Assembly: GCA_017625535.1 (NCBI GenBank)
Contig: JAGAKR010000025.1
Location: 1 to 64,000 of the forward strand
Direction: 5' to 3'
DNA length: 64,000 nt
Source: Bacteroidales bacterium
GTDB lineage: Bacteria > Bacteroidota > Bacteroidia > Bacteroidales > UBA932
The position numbers were made by a program, and so were the translations under genes. The first letter of the stretch is position 1, and the number at the start of each line of letters is the position of its first letter. Below the pieces are notes generated by a model that was not told the DNA's origin, did no database searches, and saw only the letters and a program-made list of their open reading frames with translations. Of this stretch, positions 31,901 to 39,984 are shown one piece after another.

Positions 31901-33311
31901 GCCGATAACAGGAGGAAAACTAAATGGCAAATTGGAGATTGAATCAACTAATTGGGGCAATCAGTTGATGATTATATGCAAGAATAATACGCCGTCAGTA
32001 ATGATGAATGACGGCGCTTATGATTTTGCTGTATGGCCAGGAATAAGGACGCAAGGAAATGACTGGTATTTAAGTAGTATGTACGCCGGTCTTGATAGTA
32101 AGGTACTCCACCAGCACAATTACTCATCCTACGCCTTACCGTTGAGTGGGGGTAGTATGAATGATGATGCGAGAATTATATTTAAAAGTAGTAATACATA
32201 CGGAGCATCCTCTTGGCTTTTATTTGCGTATGGCTCAACATTCCAAATTAAAGCAACAACTTATGGGAGTAATACGTCTGACGATACACCTATTATACAG
32301 ATTAGCAACTCTGGAGAATTATATAATAATGGTAATGCTGTTATCCACTCTGGTAATATAGGCTCTCAGTCGGTAAACTATGCTAATAGTGCAGGCAATG
32401 CTTCTTCTGCGTCAAAATTAGCATCTTCAAGAACTATTTGGGGGCAACCTTTTGACGGAACAGGGAATGTAGACGGTCTTATGGTATCTACTGGAACCAA
32501 CACTGATATAGGTATGAAAGTTAAAGGCTCTACCTATGAGTTGTTATTCTGCATAGGCTCAGGAAATGTCAATAGAGGTATTTACGATTTCAACAATAGT
32601 TCGTGGTTGATGTATAGAGATGCGACAAAAAATGTCATATTTCCGCAAGGCAACATCCTCATAGGTACTACCTACGATATTGGCCATAAACTTTATGTAG
32701 CAGGGACCGGAGGATTTAACGAGTGTGTGAGTATTGGTACAAAGTTTACAACATCGGGCAATCCAAATGCAATAGCCGCTTGGCTTAAACTTGCAACACC
32801 AGGACACACAGGCTCAGATGCGTGGGTAATTGCAGCAGATGATAGGAGTACGGCATCATCATTCCTTTGCATAGGTTATGACATCAATACTTTGTCATTT
32901 AAGTTTGAGCATAATGGTAACTTCGTAGCCACAGGCGAGGTAACGAGTGGTAGTGATGTCCGTTACAAACGCATTGAATCCTACGCAAAGATTGACATCA
33001 GCACCATAGCCAATGCACCTATCATCAACTTTAGGTGGACAGATAGAGAGGATGATAAACTACACTTAGGTAGTACAGCACAGTATTGGTACAACACCTC
33101 TCTACTTAATGGAGTTTCCCCTACCGATGATGAGAAACTCTGGACTATGGGTTACGGACAGATAGCCTTAGCAAGTGCGGTTTCTATTGCGAAAAAAGTG
33201 GTTAATCACGAAGATAGGTTGCAGATAGTGGAGAAAGAATTAGCCTATTATAAAGAGAAAAGTCAAATGTTAGAACAACAATTAAATCAGTATAGGTATG
33301 GCATACAATAG
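28968..33311 (+). CDS. Tail tip/fibre protein with C-terminal S74-like chaperone
   Basis: 1447 residues. The N-terminal half (to about 520) has the build of a tail-associated tip protein (EIKDTQGNILFDVPVTQLAV, then strands around LVTFVNGSNSISTRVIKLET). A coiled region follows (about 530-560), then Gly/Ser-rich repeats (GEVSSGGASDTEGEGG at about 580; GEVSSGGLSDTGGSTGG at about 800) and receptor-binding-like beta domains. The end (VTSGSDVRYKRIESYAKIDI, with the coiled HEDRLQIVEKELAYYK) is a peptidase S74 intramolecular chaperone; SDVRYK supplies the serine. An ATG at 28992 is an alternative start. Confidence 0.85.
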   Translation: MAVYFYIAMEIKDTQGNILFDVPVTQLAVLTEELMKQYGITLGWNAVTADVLPVGAYIEHNGVRYSLLEPYSPTQKDEATYEYSPVFQHPVMRWGKALFFFYTYSGGSIVSKELDWSLTDNPANFMSAICDAIENETGEKWSYEVASDLAASASLSFSNTDILSGLNSIAGVFKTEWWFDYANKIVYLSKAGHGSAVTLEVGQNVGVPQVTQNKEGYYTRFYGFGSTRNIDQSYAGANVNSIVNRRLTLDPAKYPNGYIDIREGLTQEEVLPVPLVFDDIYPRSSLTISDVKVRMMWRLDDNSQKVQIGTDSEGNPVYDQYAIWYFKIPGFAFSKNLLISGKSLSAHFNSGSLNGREFELTYHDKGETLSNSDGTDFVVEAGDYEINFVEEGSYIIPAVTGLIPAEGDAVTLFNIIMPEEYKASAYAELEEAVRKRMAQQGEDRNNYTFESNKVAFYESNPNLSIGRLVTFVNGSNSISTRVIKLETQLDYPFEQRITVGNAIIKGSQQTLKEEVVNANQNIDLLAAINESSEAFQQSLQRTQKAVLESIAKMPDLGLSLVEQDGKTWLRSEYDFFSEGEVSSGGASDTEGEGGSGGSVVTVEQIVTDANGVPIAKINVDGVPNIIYAPRTAEVDLTGYATTDYVDNAIQNAKDARVDTLINTTIPELQSDLTALQTSHNALRNDFDALNTLLNDDVSEKIDTWNEVVDFLDEYSGSQDLATILSVMNADIAKRALQTSLDATNANLNNHIDTFNTFVDATNNTLSSHNNRIKTFEDMFEWDGENIKAKASFYSVGEVSSGGLSDTGGSTGGNTVSWAGAYESGNLLGTLYIDGVANTILGPTALPNPYALTINGEVYDGSKAVDITISGGTAGSISWDAIMGKPTTLFDWQGYLWNSNTSAYDLYQNGVYSYAGGVTGNNWPSEYGILANLGSGNNANKMQFFETSWGVLLHRVKFDSDSCDWRVILDSANCGNYALPITGGKLNGKLEIESTNWGNQLMIICKNNTPSVMMNDGAYDFAVWPGIRTQGNDWYLSSMYAGLDSKVLHQHNYSSYALPLSGGSMNDDARIIFKSSNTYGASSWLLFAYGSTFQIKATTYGSNTSDDTPIIQISNSGELYNNGNAVIHSGNIGSQSVNYANSAGNASSASKLASSRTIWGQPFDGTGNVDGLMVSTGTNTDIGMKVKGSTYELLFCIGSGNVNRGIYDFNNSSWLMYRDATKNVIFPQGNILIGTTYDIGHKLYVAGTGGFNECVSIGTKFTTSGNPNAIAAWLKLATPGHTGSDAWVIAADDRSTASSFLCIGYDINTLSFKFEHNGNFVATGEVTSGSDVRYKRIESYAKIDISTIANAPIINFRWTDREDDKLHLGSTAQYWYNTSLLNGVSPTDDEKLWTMGYGQIALASAVSIAKKVVNHEDRLQIVEKELAYYKEKSQMLEQQLNQYRYGIQ

Positions 33312-34419
33312 TTCAACAGGGATAATCTCAGGAAATGTATCCCATAGTGATATAAATGCCGCTTTGGGTACTAATTACAAGACGAATAGGGAGTTGTGTA
33401 CAGCAGGGGCAATCAAACCTTTGGCGAAGTATAAGCCTGTTTCCAATTTCTCTAATGGCCCATTAACTGAGGCTCAAAGAAGAGGTACGGGAGAGAATGG
33501 TATATTCTATGGCCTAAAGGCTGGAATGGGTAGTGCAAACAATCTCTATTATGCTCACAATGCGGATTGGAGTTATGCAGGCAGACCAACAGGAGGTATA
33601 GGACTATCTCCATATAGGTTGCAGGACTTCAACGGATATAGCAAAAACCCTACACCAGTGTTCTGGGGAGAGGGTATCAGAAGTGGTGCAACGGTGCAAT
33701 ACTCATCCCCTAACATCACAGCAACATTGTGGCACTCTGATAATGCCTACGGAGTGGACATTACAGAGATGATTAATGGAGCGTTGGCGAAGGGTAGCAC
33801 CTATTGGGCCAATATGTCGGTATACATTGTGATAGACAACTACGCAACAATGATGACACCTAATAGGGTGTGGTACAATAGTGCGTTGCAAAAGAACTTC
33901 AAGTGCCCTGCATTGCCATCTGCTTTGCAAAACACAGCCACAAGGAAGGTTACTATCGTGGTAGGGCCTTATGACAGTTCTATGGATGGCACTTGGGTTT
34001 CATTCAACTCTGACAGCGTATTGGGAGGAAATAAATTCGTATCCCTCTATGGCCTTATCAATATGAGCATCAAGTTCGCTTCTTCTGCTATCATCATAGT
34101 TACCAACTTCTCAGGTGCGGTATCGGGAAGCAATATCAACTACTCTTGGTCACAAGGTTCAAGTTGGGGAAGTTACGCATATAAGAGGTTGCTGATAACT
34201 GCAAAACAAGTTGGTGGCCCAGAAGGTAGTGGTAGTTATACGGCTACTATGAGTGGTACAAGCATAAGCATTCCATATTTAACTATCATTAATAATTGTG
34301 GATTCTTAGAGTTTTCTGGTAGTGGAAATAAGTATGAGATTACAGCAATGGTGCAATATAGTAGTGATAATTCAAACTGGAACAATGCAATAAGTACAAC
34401 TAATACAGTAACATTATAA
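33298..34419 (+). CDS. Tail fibre or adhesin-like protein
   Basis: 373 residues, beta-rich and rich in Ser, Asn, Tyr and Gly (NSSTGIISGNVSHSDINAAL, GLKAGMGSANNLYYAHNADW). A C-terminal Ig-like stretch (SGSGNKYEITAMVQYSSDNS). It overlaps the large fibre gene by 14 bases, so it is probably another receptor-binding or capsid-surface protein. No catalytic motif recognised. Confidence 0.6.
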   Translation: MAYNSSTGIISGNVSHSDINAALGTNYKTNRELCTAGAIKPLAKYKPVSNFSNGPLTEAQRRGTGENGIFYGLKAGMGSANNLYYAHNADWSYAGRPTGGIGLSPYRLQDFNGYSKNPTPVFWGEGIRSGATVQYSSPNITATLWHSDNAYGVDITEMINGALAKGSTYWANMSVYIVIDNYATMMTPNRVWYNSALQKNFKCPALPSALQNTATRKVTIVVGPYDSSMDGTWVSFNSDSVLGGNKFVSLYGLINMSIKFASSAIIIVTNFSGAVSGSNINYSWSQGSSWGSYAYKRLLITAKQVGGPEGSGSYTATMSGTSISIPYLTIINNCGFLEFSGSGNKYEITAMVQYSSDNSNWNNAISTTNTVTL

Positions 34420-34421
34420 TT

Positions 34422-34619
34422 ATGGAAGGATTCGAGAGATTCATTAAACTTTTTATCGGCCTGCTCTGTTGGGTATGTGTCGGTATTGCCTCTATTGGGG
34501 CCATTACAACTGGTGATACCTTCGTAAGGGTATGCGGAGTTGTGGCAATCTTCACTTTGGCATATTATGCCTACAGGTTTATCAATACCCATTCGGGAGG
34601 ATACGAAACAGAGGAATAG
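34422..34619 (+). CDS. Small membrane protein, 65 aa
   Basis: Two hydrophobic segments (FIKLFIGLLCWVCVGIASIG and VCGVVAIFTLAYYAYRFI) and an acidic end (GGYETEE). Begins 2 bases after the fibre gene. A holin candidate by size, topology and place before the lysis genes, but other small membrane roles fit too. Confidence 0.55.
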   Translation: MEGFERFIKLFIGLLCWVCVGIASIGAITTGDTFVRVCGVVAIFTLAYYAYRFINTHSGGYETEE

Positions 34620-34646
34620 TGTTAAACAATTAAAAATAGTATAGTT

Positions 34647-34937
34647 ATGAAAATGAATTTAGCAGTAGGTCTATGCGACCTTAACGGAAAAGAGATTGTG
34701 ACTCCTAATGGCGAGAAATTGCTATTGAGCAAACAGATTGCAAACCTCCTTGTTGCCGAGGAAGCAAAAGAGAACGTATTGCAGAGGTTTGAACTCGCAA
34801 TGAAACTCAATGTTGCAGAGGGCGAGATTGAGATTACAGACAGCGAGAAGGAGATCATCAAGAAACTCTGTGAGGGTGGTAAGATGACTATCCTTCTATC
34901 AGCACAGATTCTAAAAATTGTAAACAACGCAAAATAA
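34647..34937 (+). CDS. Unknown phage protein, 96 aa
   Basis: MKMNLAVGLCDLNGKEIVTP then helical LLLSKQIANLLVAEEAKENV and a C-terminal helix. A type of small protein found behind fibre genes in Bacteroidales phages; no recognised function. Confidence 0.55.
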   Translation: MKMNLAVGLCDLNGKEIVTPNGEKLLLSKQIANLLVAEEAKENVLQRFELAMKLNVAEGEIEITDSEKEIIKKLCEGGKMTILLSAQILKIVNNAK

Positions 34938-34944
34938 TTGAGAT

Positions 34945-35223
34945 ATGGTAGGCAAACTTGTAAAACAGATTTATGCGTATGAGCAGGCGGAGCTTGCATC
35001 TGGCGCAAAGGTTACAGCCCAAGAGGTACGCACAGCAGACAAAAAGGTTGAATCTATCCCTAACGGCAATGTCAATATGGAGAATAGGAGTTTCAATTTT
35101 TCTATCAGCAACAATGGCATCAATAGGGAGAAAACATACAACCTTAACAATGTGCCGGAGGGAGTAGACGGACAGGCTATAATCAAGGAGTTCGTTGATT
35201 TTGTAGAGACTGACATTGCATAA
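34945..35223 (+). CDS. Unknown phage protein, 92 aa
   Basis: Helical start (KLVKQIYAYEQAELASGAKV), then a polar beta part (NRSFNFSISNNGINREKTYN) and an acidic end. No known domain. Lies 7 bases after the preceding gene and before a GC-rich hairpin (35224-35247) and the membrane/coiled-coil gene. Confidence 0.5.
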   Translation: MVGKLVKQIYAYEQAELASGAKVTAQEVRTADKKVESIPNGNVNMENRSFNFSISNNGINREKTYNLNNVPEGVDGQAIIKEFVDFVETDIA

Positions 35224-35260
35224 CCGGGGAGGGGCAACCCTCCCATAAACCTAACTTAAA

Positions 35261-35785
35261 ATGGAACTATTGGAAATCCTCAAAGGTTGGATAGATATAA
35301 TACAACTCTTGTTAATTGGTGTGTTTGGTTGGCTAATCAAAGCTAACTATGACAAGATTAAGGCGAGGGAAAGTGCCGAACAGGAGGTGCAGCATACAGC
35401 GCAGGAGAAGATTGCAACAGAGGAAAAGGATTTTGAACTTGACAGCAGAAGAGTAAAGGTATCGGAAGAGGTTGCATCCGAGACATTGGAGCACTTGGCC
35501 GAGACAAGGGAAGAAAACTTGAAGCTACTTGAAGATAACTATGAGCAGAGAAAGGCCATAGTGGACTTGCAGTTTGAGATGAGGGAGCTGAAAAAAGAAG
35601 TGGCTTATATCAGAGAGGAGAAATCCGTTCTGTGTTACTTCTTTTGCCGAAAAGGTGTGACCTGTGCGAAAAAGGAACCCGTGTTCGGTCCTTTTCAGTT
35701 TGATAGACAAACTCTGGAGGAACTTAAACAGATGATAGCAAATGATCAGAAAATTGGACCTACAAGGGATAGACAGGCTTACTAA
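35261..35785 (+). CDS. Membrane-anchored coiled-coil protein of the lysis region
   Basis: 174 residues: one N-terminal membrane segment (IDIIQLLLIGVFGWLIKANY), a long coiled coil (about 35-120) and a Cys cluster CYFFCRKGVTC (about 128-138). Next to the endolysin, so a spanin- or holin-like role is possible. Overlaps the endolysin start by 44 bases. Confidence 0.6.
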   Translation: MELLEILKGWIDIIQLLLIGVFGWLIKANYDKIKARESAEQEVQHTAQEKIATEEKDFELDSRRVKVSEEVASETLEHLAETREENLKLLEDNYEQRKAIVDLQFEMRELKKEVAYIREEKSVLCYFFCRKGVTCAKKEPVFGPFQFDRQTLEELKQMIANDQKIGPTRDRQAY

Positions 35786-36296
35786 ACACAAGTTGTCGGA
35801 TGCGTATGGGGTGACATATACGCAGGTAAAGCCGTATGTGGAATGGCTAAATATGTACTGCCAGGAGTATGAGATTGACACACCTTTACGGATGGCGGCC
35901 TTTTTGGCCCAAATCGGCTACGAAAGCGGACGGATGAGATATGTGGAGGAGATTGCATCCGGAAAGAAGTATGAGGGCAGGAAAGACCTTGGAAACACCC
36001 AAAAAGGTGACGGTATGCGATTCAAAGGGCGTGGACTTATTCAGATTACCGGCAGAGCAAATTACACTGAGCTGAGCAACGATGTGGGGATTAACTTTGT
36101 TTCCCAACCTCTATTGCTGTCTTTGCCTGAGTATGCAGTAATGTCTGCTTGTTGGTTCTGGGATAAAAGGAAATTAAATAAATATGCTGATGCAGGGGAA
36201 TTTAAGGAGATTACAAGGAGAATCAACGGTGGATACAATGGGTTGGAAGATAGGGAGAAGTTATACCATAACTGTAAAAGAATGTTGAATATATGA
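35742..36296 (+). CDS. GH19-family endolysin
   Basis: 184 residues. GH19 (chitinase/lysozyme-like) motifs: AAFLAQIGYESGRMRYVEEI with the catalytic Glu, FKGRGLIQITGRANYTEL, and ITRRINGGYNGLEDREK. Cuts peptidoglycan glycan strands at the end of the lytic cycle. No signal peptide, so export depends on a holin. Overlaps the following homing endonuclease by 4 bases. Confidence 0.9.
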   Translation: MIRKLDLQGIDRLTKHKLSDAYGVTYTQVKPYVEWLNMYCQEYEIDTPLRMAAFLAQIGYESGRMRYVEEIASGKKYEGRKDLGNTQKGDGMRFKGRGLIQITGRANYTELSNDVGINFVSQPLLLSLPEYAVMSACWFWDKRKLNKYADAGEFKEITRRINGGYNGLEDREKLYHNCKRMLNI

Positions 36297-37003
36297 ATAA
36301 TGTAGCGGAAATATGGAAACCAATATTAGGGTTTGAAGGACTATACGAGGTGAGCAATTTAGGGAGAGTTAAAAATGTCCCCCATTGGATAACTCGTGAT
36401 TATGTAAAGAAAGATGGTGTGCGTGTTACAGATAGGCTTTTTGTGAAGGAGAAAATCCTTACTCCCAAAAAGAAGTATCACCATCGTAATCGTAATAAAG
36501 GTAACGATGTTTATTATCTTGGTTTTTCATTAAGGAAAGCAGGTAAGTATATAAACAAAATGCTTCATAAGATAATAGCGGAAGCCTTTATCCCTAACCC
36601 AGAAAACAAACCTTGTATAGACCATATTAACGGAGATTCGTTGGATAATAGGATTGAAAATCTGAGATGGTGTACTTATAAAGAAAATAACAACAATCCT
36701 ATCGCAAAGGCAAGAAAAGCAATAAGTGCTGTAGGAATAAGGAAAGGATGGAAACATACCGAAGAATTTAAGCAGATGATAAGTGCTAAGTTAAAAGGTA
36801 GAGAAATAAAAAAAGAATGGTTCGCTAATAGATTAAAAAAGGTATATCAATATTCCATTAACGGAGAATTTATAGCTGAATACGAATCTATGACAGAAGC
36901 GTCCAAAAAAGTAGGGATTAGCTCAGGTCAATTATCAGATTGCTGTAGAGGGAAGCATAAAACAGGAAAAGGCTTTGTGTGGAGCTATACTAAACTTCAT
37001 TAA
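36293..37003 (+). CDS. NUMOD4/HNH homing endonuclease
   Basis: 236 residues. NUMOD4 start (AEIWKPILGFEGLYEVSNLG), HNH core (LHKIIAEAFIPNPENKPCID, HINGDSLDNRIENLRWCTYK) and a C-terminal NUMOD/IENR1-like repeat (VYQYSINGEFIAEYESMTEA). Free-standing mobile gene inserted directly behind the endolysin and more A+T-rich than its neighbours. Confidence 0.93.
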   Translation: MNNVAEIWKPILGFEGLYEVSNLGRVKNVPHWITRDYVKKDGVRVTDRLFVKEKILTPKKKYHHRNRNKGNDVYYLGFSLRKAGKYINKMLHKIIAEAFIPNPENKPCIDHINGDSLDNRIENLRWCTYKENNNNPIAKARKAISAVGIRKGWKHTEEFKQMISAKLKGREIKKEWFANRLKKVYQYSINGEFIAEYESMTEASKKVGISSGQLSDCCRGKHKTGKGFVWSYTKLH

Positions 37004-37045
37004 GGGAGGTCCGCATTGTAACGATAAGATATTGTATTTTAAGGG

Positions 37046-37474
37046 ATGATACGAAAACCAAAGTTTATGAATGTAAAGACACAGACATTGAAAGACAACT
37101 ACAAGAAGGCTTGTGATGCTTACTTGGAGAGGTTCTGCGAACTGATAGAGATGGATATGCACTATGCTGACTGGGTAGATGTAGGCGGTGTGGCAGAGAT
37201 TGGGGACTACTATGTATCAATGCAGGATATGATTACTGCAGTTGAGAACAATGTAGGTTATGAGCAGTTCATTGAGTGGTATGACTACACCCTGAGAGCA
37301 GGAGCATTATCCTTACCAACTCCGAACCTTTATGCTTGGCTGAGAGGTTGTCCAAGATACAGCGAGGAGACTTTGTTGGGCATAGAGGCGGCACAAACAA
37401 GAGTAAGGGATGCGGAGGAAGAATTGGAGAGAAGAATTAAAGAAACAATTAAAGAAACAAAGGAGGCAATATGA
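37046..37474 (+). CDS. Unknown phage protein, 142 aa
   Basis: Helical: QTLKDNYKKACDAYLERFCE, YADWVDVGGVAEIGDYYVSM, and a charged C-terminal helix (RVRDAEEELERRIKETIKET). An ATG at 37067 is an alternative start. Overlaps the next gene by 4 bases. No known family. Confidence 0.6.
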   Translation: MIRKPKFMNVKTQTLKDNYKKACDAYLERFCELIEMDMHYADWVDVGGVAEIGDYYVSMQDMITAVENNVGYEQFIEWYDYTLRAGALSLPTPNLYAWLRGCPRYSEETLLGIEAAQTRVRDAEEELERRIKETIKETKEAI

Positions 37475-37809
37475 TTAACAGAGATTTGACACAGCAAGAA
37501 TGGGACCTAATAAGAACAATTAGGGCTTATAGAGAAATTCGCAACAGTGACGATGAGGTAATTAAAGAAACCCTAAGGCAAGAAGCGGAGGATGCTTTGA
37601 TTGCTCTTATTCCGTCTGGAAATATCAAGAAATGGATTAAAGAGAAAAGGGATGAGAGAGCGGAGAGAACTGGCATACTCCTTATGACACAAGAGGAGTT
37701 TGATGAATCTACTGAGATTGGAGAAGTGATAGAGACAGATAAAGGAGAGAAGTTGAAATGTATTGGTAAAGAAAACGGAGTCCCTATTTGGGATTTAGTT
37801 GAAGAATAG
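37471..37809 (+). CDS. Unknown phage protein, 112 aa
   Basis: Charged helical protein (NRDLTQQEWDLIRTIRAYRE, LRQEAEDALIALIPSGNIKK) ending in a short beta hairpin (LKCIGKENGVPIWDLVEE). Coupled to the gene before it. A hairpin (AAAGTGG/CCACTTT, 37811-37834) follows the stop. Confidence 0.6.
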   Translation: MINRDLTQQEWDLIRTIRAYREIRNSDDEVIKETLRQEAEDALIALIPSGNIKKWIKEKRDERAERTGILLMTQEEFDESTEIGEVIETDKGEKLKCIGKENGVPIWDLVEE

Positions 37810-37868
37810 TAAAGTGGTCTAATTCCACCACTTTGGCTCTTTGAAATACTGACTACCGAAAAAAATAC

Positions 37869-38010
37869 TATCTTTGCAAAAATAAGAACCCGGCAGAAGA
37901 TGAGAAGTCTTCTGATTGTAAGAGGAATATGGATTCTTAATAAAGAGTATCTGGCTGCAACTGGATACTCAAAAATAACCCCTCGGTATTTGTTTACTGA
38001 GGGTTATTTT
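37869..38010 (+). ncRNA. Candidate small RNA 1
   Basis: TATCTTTG (37869-37876) is a good -7, though TTTG lies too far upstream (25-base spacer). The transcript would run from about 37883, contain a stem GAGTATC/GATACTC (about 37943-37970) and end at AACCCCTCGGT/ACTGAGGGTT plus TTATTTT (37977-38010). The longest reading frames here are short and lack features of genes. Confidence 0.5.
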
Positions 38011-38136
38011 ATATCTTTGTGAGCATAAGTATAATATGATAGCTATTCAATATACGCTTATTGAATTCTACCACAGTCCTGGCGGGAGCTTACTTATGGA
38101 ATGATGCGAGCTGGTACCTTGCATCATTCATTTTTT
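37989..38136 (+). ncRNA. Candidate small RNA 2 with perfect promoter
   Basis: TTTG (37989-37992), 19-base spacer, TATCTTTG (38012-38019): a consensus promoter built into the terminator stem of the preceding RNA. The RNA would start near 38026 and end at AATGATGC/GCATCATT followed by CATTTTTT (38100-38136), about 110 bases. No convincing reading frame. Confidence 0.6.
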
Positions 38137-38154
38137 AACCTATTTGTCAGTAAG

Positions 38155-38274
38155 GTAAAAGCGGTAGTCAGCAATGATTGCCGTTTTTTATTTTGGATAA
38201 AAAATGTATCTTTGCATTACATTATTTTCTCAAGCAAAGGCGGTAGTCAGGGATTGGCTGCTGCCTTTTTTATT
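38155..38274 (+). ncRNA. Two related terminator-like small RNAs in tandem
   Basis: Two similar stem-loops with T tracts: GCGGTAGTCAG...GATTGCCGTTTTTT (38161-38189) and GGCGGTAGTCAG...GCTGCTGCCTTTTTT (38239-38272); both share GCGGTAGTCAG and end TTTTTTATTTT. A TATCTTTG (38207-38214) lies before the second, with a poor -33. The pair looks like a duplicated short RNA or stacked terminators. Confidence 0.5.
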
Positions 38275-38283
38275 TTCCCTAAA

Positions 38284-38400
38284 TTTAAACGATAAAATAA
38301 GGCGGTTTAAACGTGCTTATTTGTTTTGCAAATAAGAAGTAGCGGATAATCAGCAAAATACAGAGGTTGGATAATTACTTTGCAAATAAAGATTTAAACG
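38284..38400. repeat. TTTAAACG triplicate and inverted repeat
   Basis: TTTAAACG occurs at 38284, 38306 and 38393. Between them lies CTTATTTG...CAAATAAG (38317-38337) and a second TTTGCAAATAA at about 38380. These sit just before the DUF6808-like gene and may be protein-binding sites controlling it. Confidence 0.5.
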
Positions 38401-38423
38401 TAATTAAATGAGAGTAACGCACA

Positions 38424-38978
38424 ATGAGAAACCTATTAACCCCATTATTGTATATCTGTGTAGGGGCTTTGCTCAGTATGATGCTAATGAGATCGTGCAA
38501 CCCGAAGGAGATACCTACAGAGATAATCAAGACCGACACACTGACTATCGTAAAGGTTGACACAGTAAGGATAGTACAACCCCAAGCTGTTAAGATAATG
38601 CGAGATACTGTTAAGATAACAGACACTATCTTAATAGCTGGGCAGACATTCTTCCAAGAGGTTAAGGAGTACAGAGATTCCACCTACTATGCAAGGGTAA
38701 GCGGAATAAACGCATTCTTAGAGGAAATAAGGGTTTATCCTCGCACTATAACTAAGTATATCACCACAATAGAAAAAGAGGTTCAGAAGCCAAAGAAATG
38801 GGGATTGGTTGCAAGTGCTGAGTATGGATATATGGGAGGGAGGTCATATCTTCCTGTAGGTGTCAAGCTGAGATACATGGATAGCAGGAGGACGTACTTT
38901 GTGAAGGGCGGTAAAGACGTAATCAATGGAATTGATTTCGTTGCAGCCGGAGCGGAACTGGATATACTTAGATGGTAG
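38424..38978 (+). CDS. DUF6808-like membrane-anchored protein
   Basis: 184 residues. N-terminal membrane anchor (LLTPLLYICVGALLSMMLMR), then repeats of the type TDTLTIVKVDTVRIV, a helical middle and a beta-rich C-terminus (GLVASAEYGYMGGRSYLPVG). This is the DUF6808 layout common in Bacteroidales phages; function is unknown, with an envelope role likely from topology. Confidence 0.7.
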   Translation: MRNLLTPLLYICVGALLSMMLMRSCNPKEIPTEIIKTDTLTIVKVDTVRIVQPQAVKIMRDTVKITDTILIAGQTFFQEVKEYRDSTYYARVSGINAFLEEIRVYPRTITKYITTIEKEVQKPKKWGLVASAEYGYMGGRSYLPVGVKLRYMDSRRTYFVKGGKDVINGIDFVAAGAELDILRW

Positions 38979-38987
38979 TGGAAAAGA

Positions 38988-39024
38988 AAAAAGGCAGGAG
39001 CACACCATAAACTCCCACCTTTTT
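38988..39024 (+). terminator. Intrinsic terminator
   Basis: AAAAGGCAGGAG / CTCCCACCTTTTT stem-loop after the DUF6808-like gene. Confidence 0.7.
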
Positions 39025-39083
39025 ACTATAGCTAAATTCAAAACCCACAAGTAAAACAAGTATAGGATTAAAAAAGTTCAAAG

Positions 39084-39494
39084 ATGAGTCAAGAAACTTA
39101 TGTACAGCAAGCAGCAGTGAGGTGGTTTAGATATGAGTACCCTGAACTAGCCAAGCTATTGATTCATATTCCCAATGAAGGTAAGAGGACTATGAAGTGG
39201 ATAAAAGGCAGACTGGTATGCACTGGAGGTATAAGGGCGAAGGATGAAGGTGTAGTCAAGGGTGTGGCAGATTTAATTCTGTTTGTCCCAAGCGGAGATT
39301 ATCACGGGTTATGTCTAGAGACCAAGAAAGAAGATATGTCATATAAGGACGGAAAGCCTAAAAAGACCAAGACTTATCAATCTCCAGAGCAGAAAGAGTG
39401 GCAGAGTTTGGTGGAGAATCAAGGATTCAAATATGTAGTTTACAGAAGTGTGGAAGAATTTATTGCGATAATAAGAGATTATTTCAAGAAATAA
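39084..39494 (+). CDS. VRR-NUC nuclease
   Basis: 136 residues. VRR-NUC signature: HIPNEGKR, the GVVKGVADLILFVPSGDYHG loop with the catalytic Asp, and LCLETKKEDM supplying the E-x-K of the PD-(D/E)XK fold. Acts on branched DNA in relatives, so a junction resolvase-like role during late replication or packaging is likely. Confidence 0.88.
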   Translation: MSQETYVQQAAVRWFRYEYPELAKLLIHIPNEGKRTMKWIKGRLVCTGGIRAKDEGVVKGVADLILFVPSGDYHGLCLETKKEDMSYKDGKPKKTKTYQSPEQKEWQSLVENQGFKYVVYRSVEEFIAIIRDYFKK

Positions 39495-39591
39495 TTTACT
39501 TTTGTAAATGAGTAGAGGGCTGAGCAACCTACAAACCCAACCCTCTACAGAAATAAATGCAATTCACTATAGTAACAAATAATGTGTTGTT

Positions 39592-39909
39592 ATGTTCAGT
39601 GAGTTGCATATTTTTTTTGACAGGCTTCTGAAGTTGGTTTCAGAAGTATCGGGTATCCCTGTTCAGGATATACTCAAATCAAACGAGACAGATGCAGTAG
39701 ATGCAAGGAATGTTGTTGTGTATGTGTTACACAATGAGGGAGCCTATTGCCGTAACATAGCCAAGTTGCTCAATCGTACTCCCAGAGCAATAAGGTATAT
39801 GCTGTCAAATTTTGACAATAGGTGCGCCAATAGCAAGTACCTACGTAGCATATATGATGATGTTGTGAAAAGGATAGGAAACAACTTTGAAATACTGGGG
39901 AAAAGGTAG
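39592..39909 (+). CDS. DnaA C-terminal-like HTH protein
   Basis: 105 residues. VSEVSGIPVQDILKSNETDA followed by ARNVVVYVLHNEGAYCRNIA and KLLNRTPRAIRYML follows the DnaA domain IV pattern (helix, basic loop, HTH). Such free-standing domains occur in Bacteroidales phages and may bind DnaA boxes or regulate replication. The preceding intergenic hairpin GTAGAGGG/CCCTCTAC (39513-39548) is probably a terminator-like element. Confidence 0.7.
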   Translation: MFSELHIFFDRLLKLVSEVSGIPVQDILKSNETDAVDARNVVVYVLHNEGAYCRNIAKLLNRTPRAIRYMLSNFDNRCANSKYLRSIYDDVVKRIGNNFEILGKR

Positions 39910-39984
39910 ATTCCCCACCCTCTCAGGAATATAGAGTTTTGTATTGCGGTTGATTTTGACCGTAACACTTAAACACTAATTATT

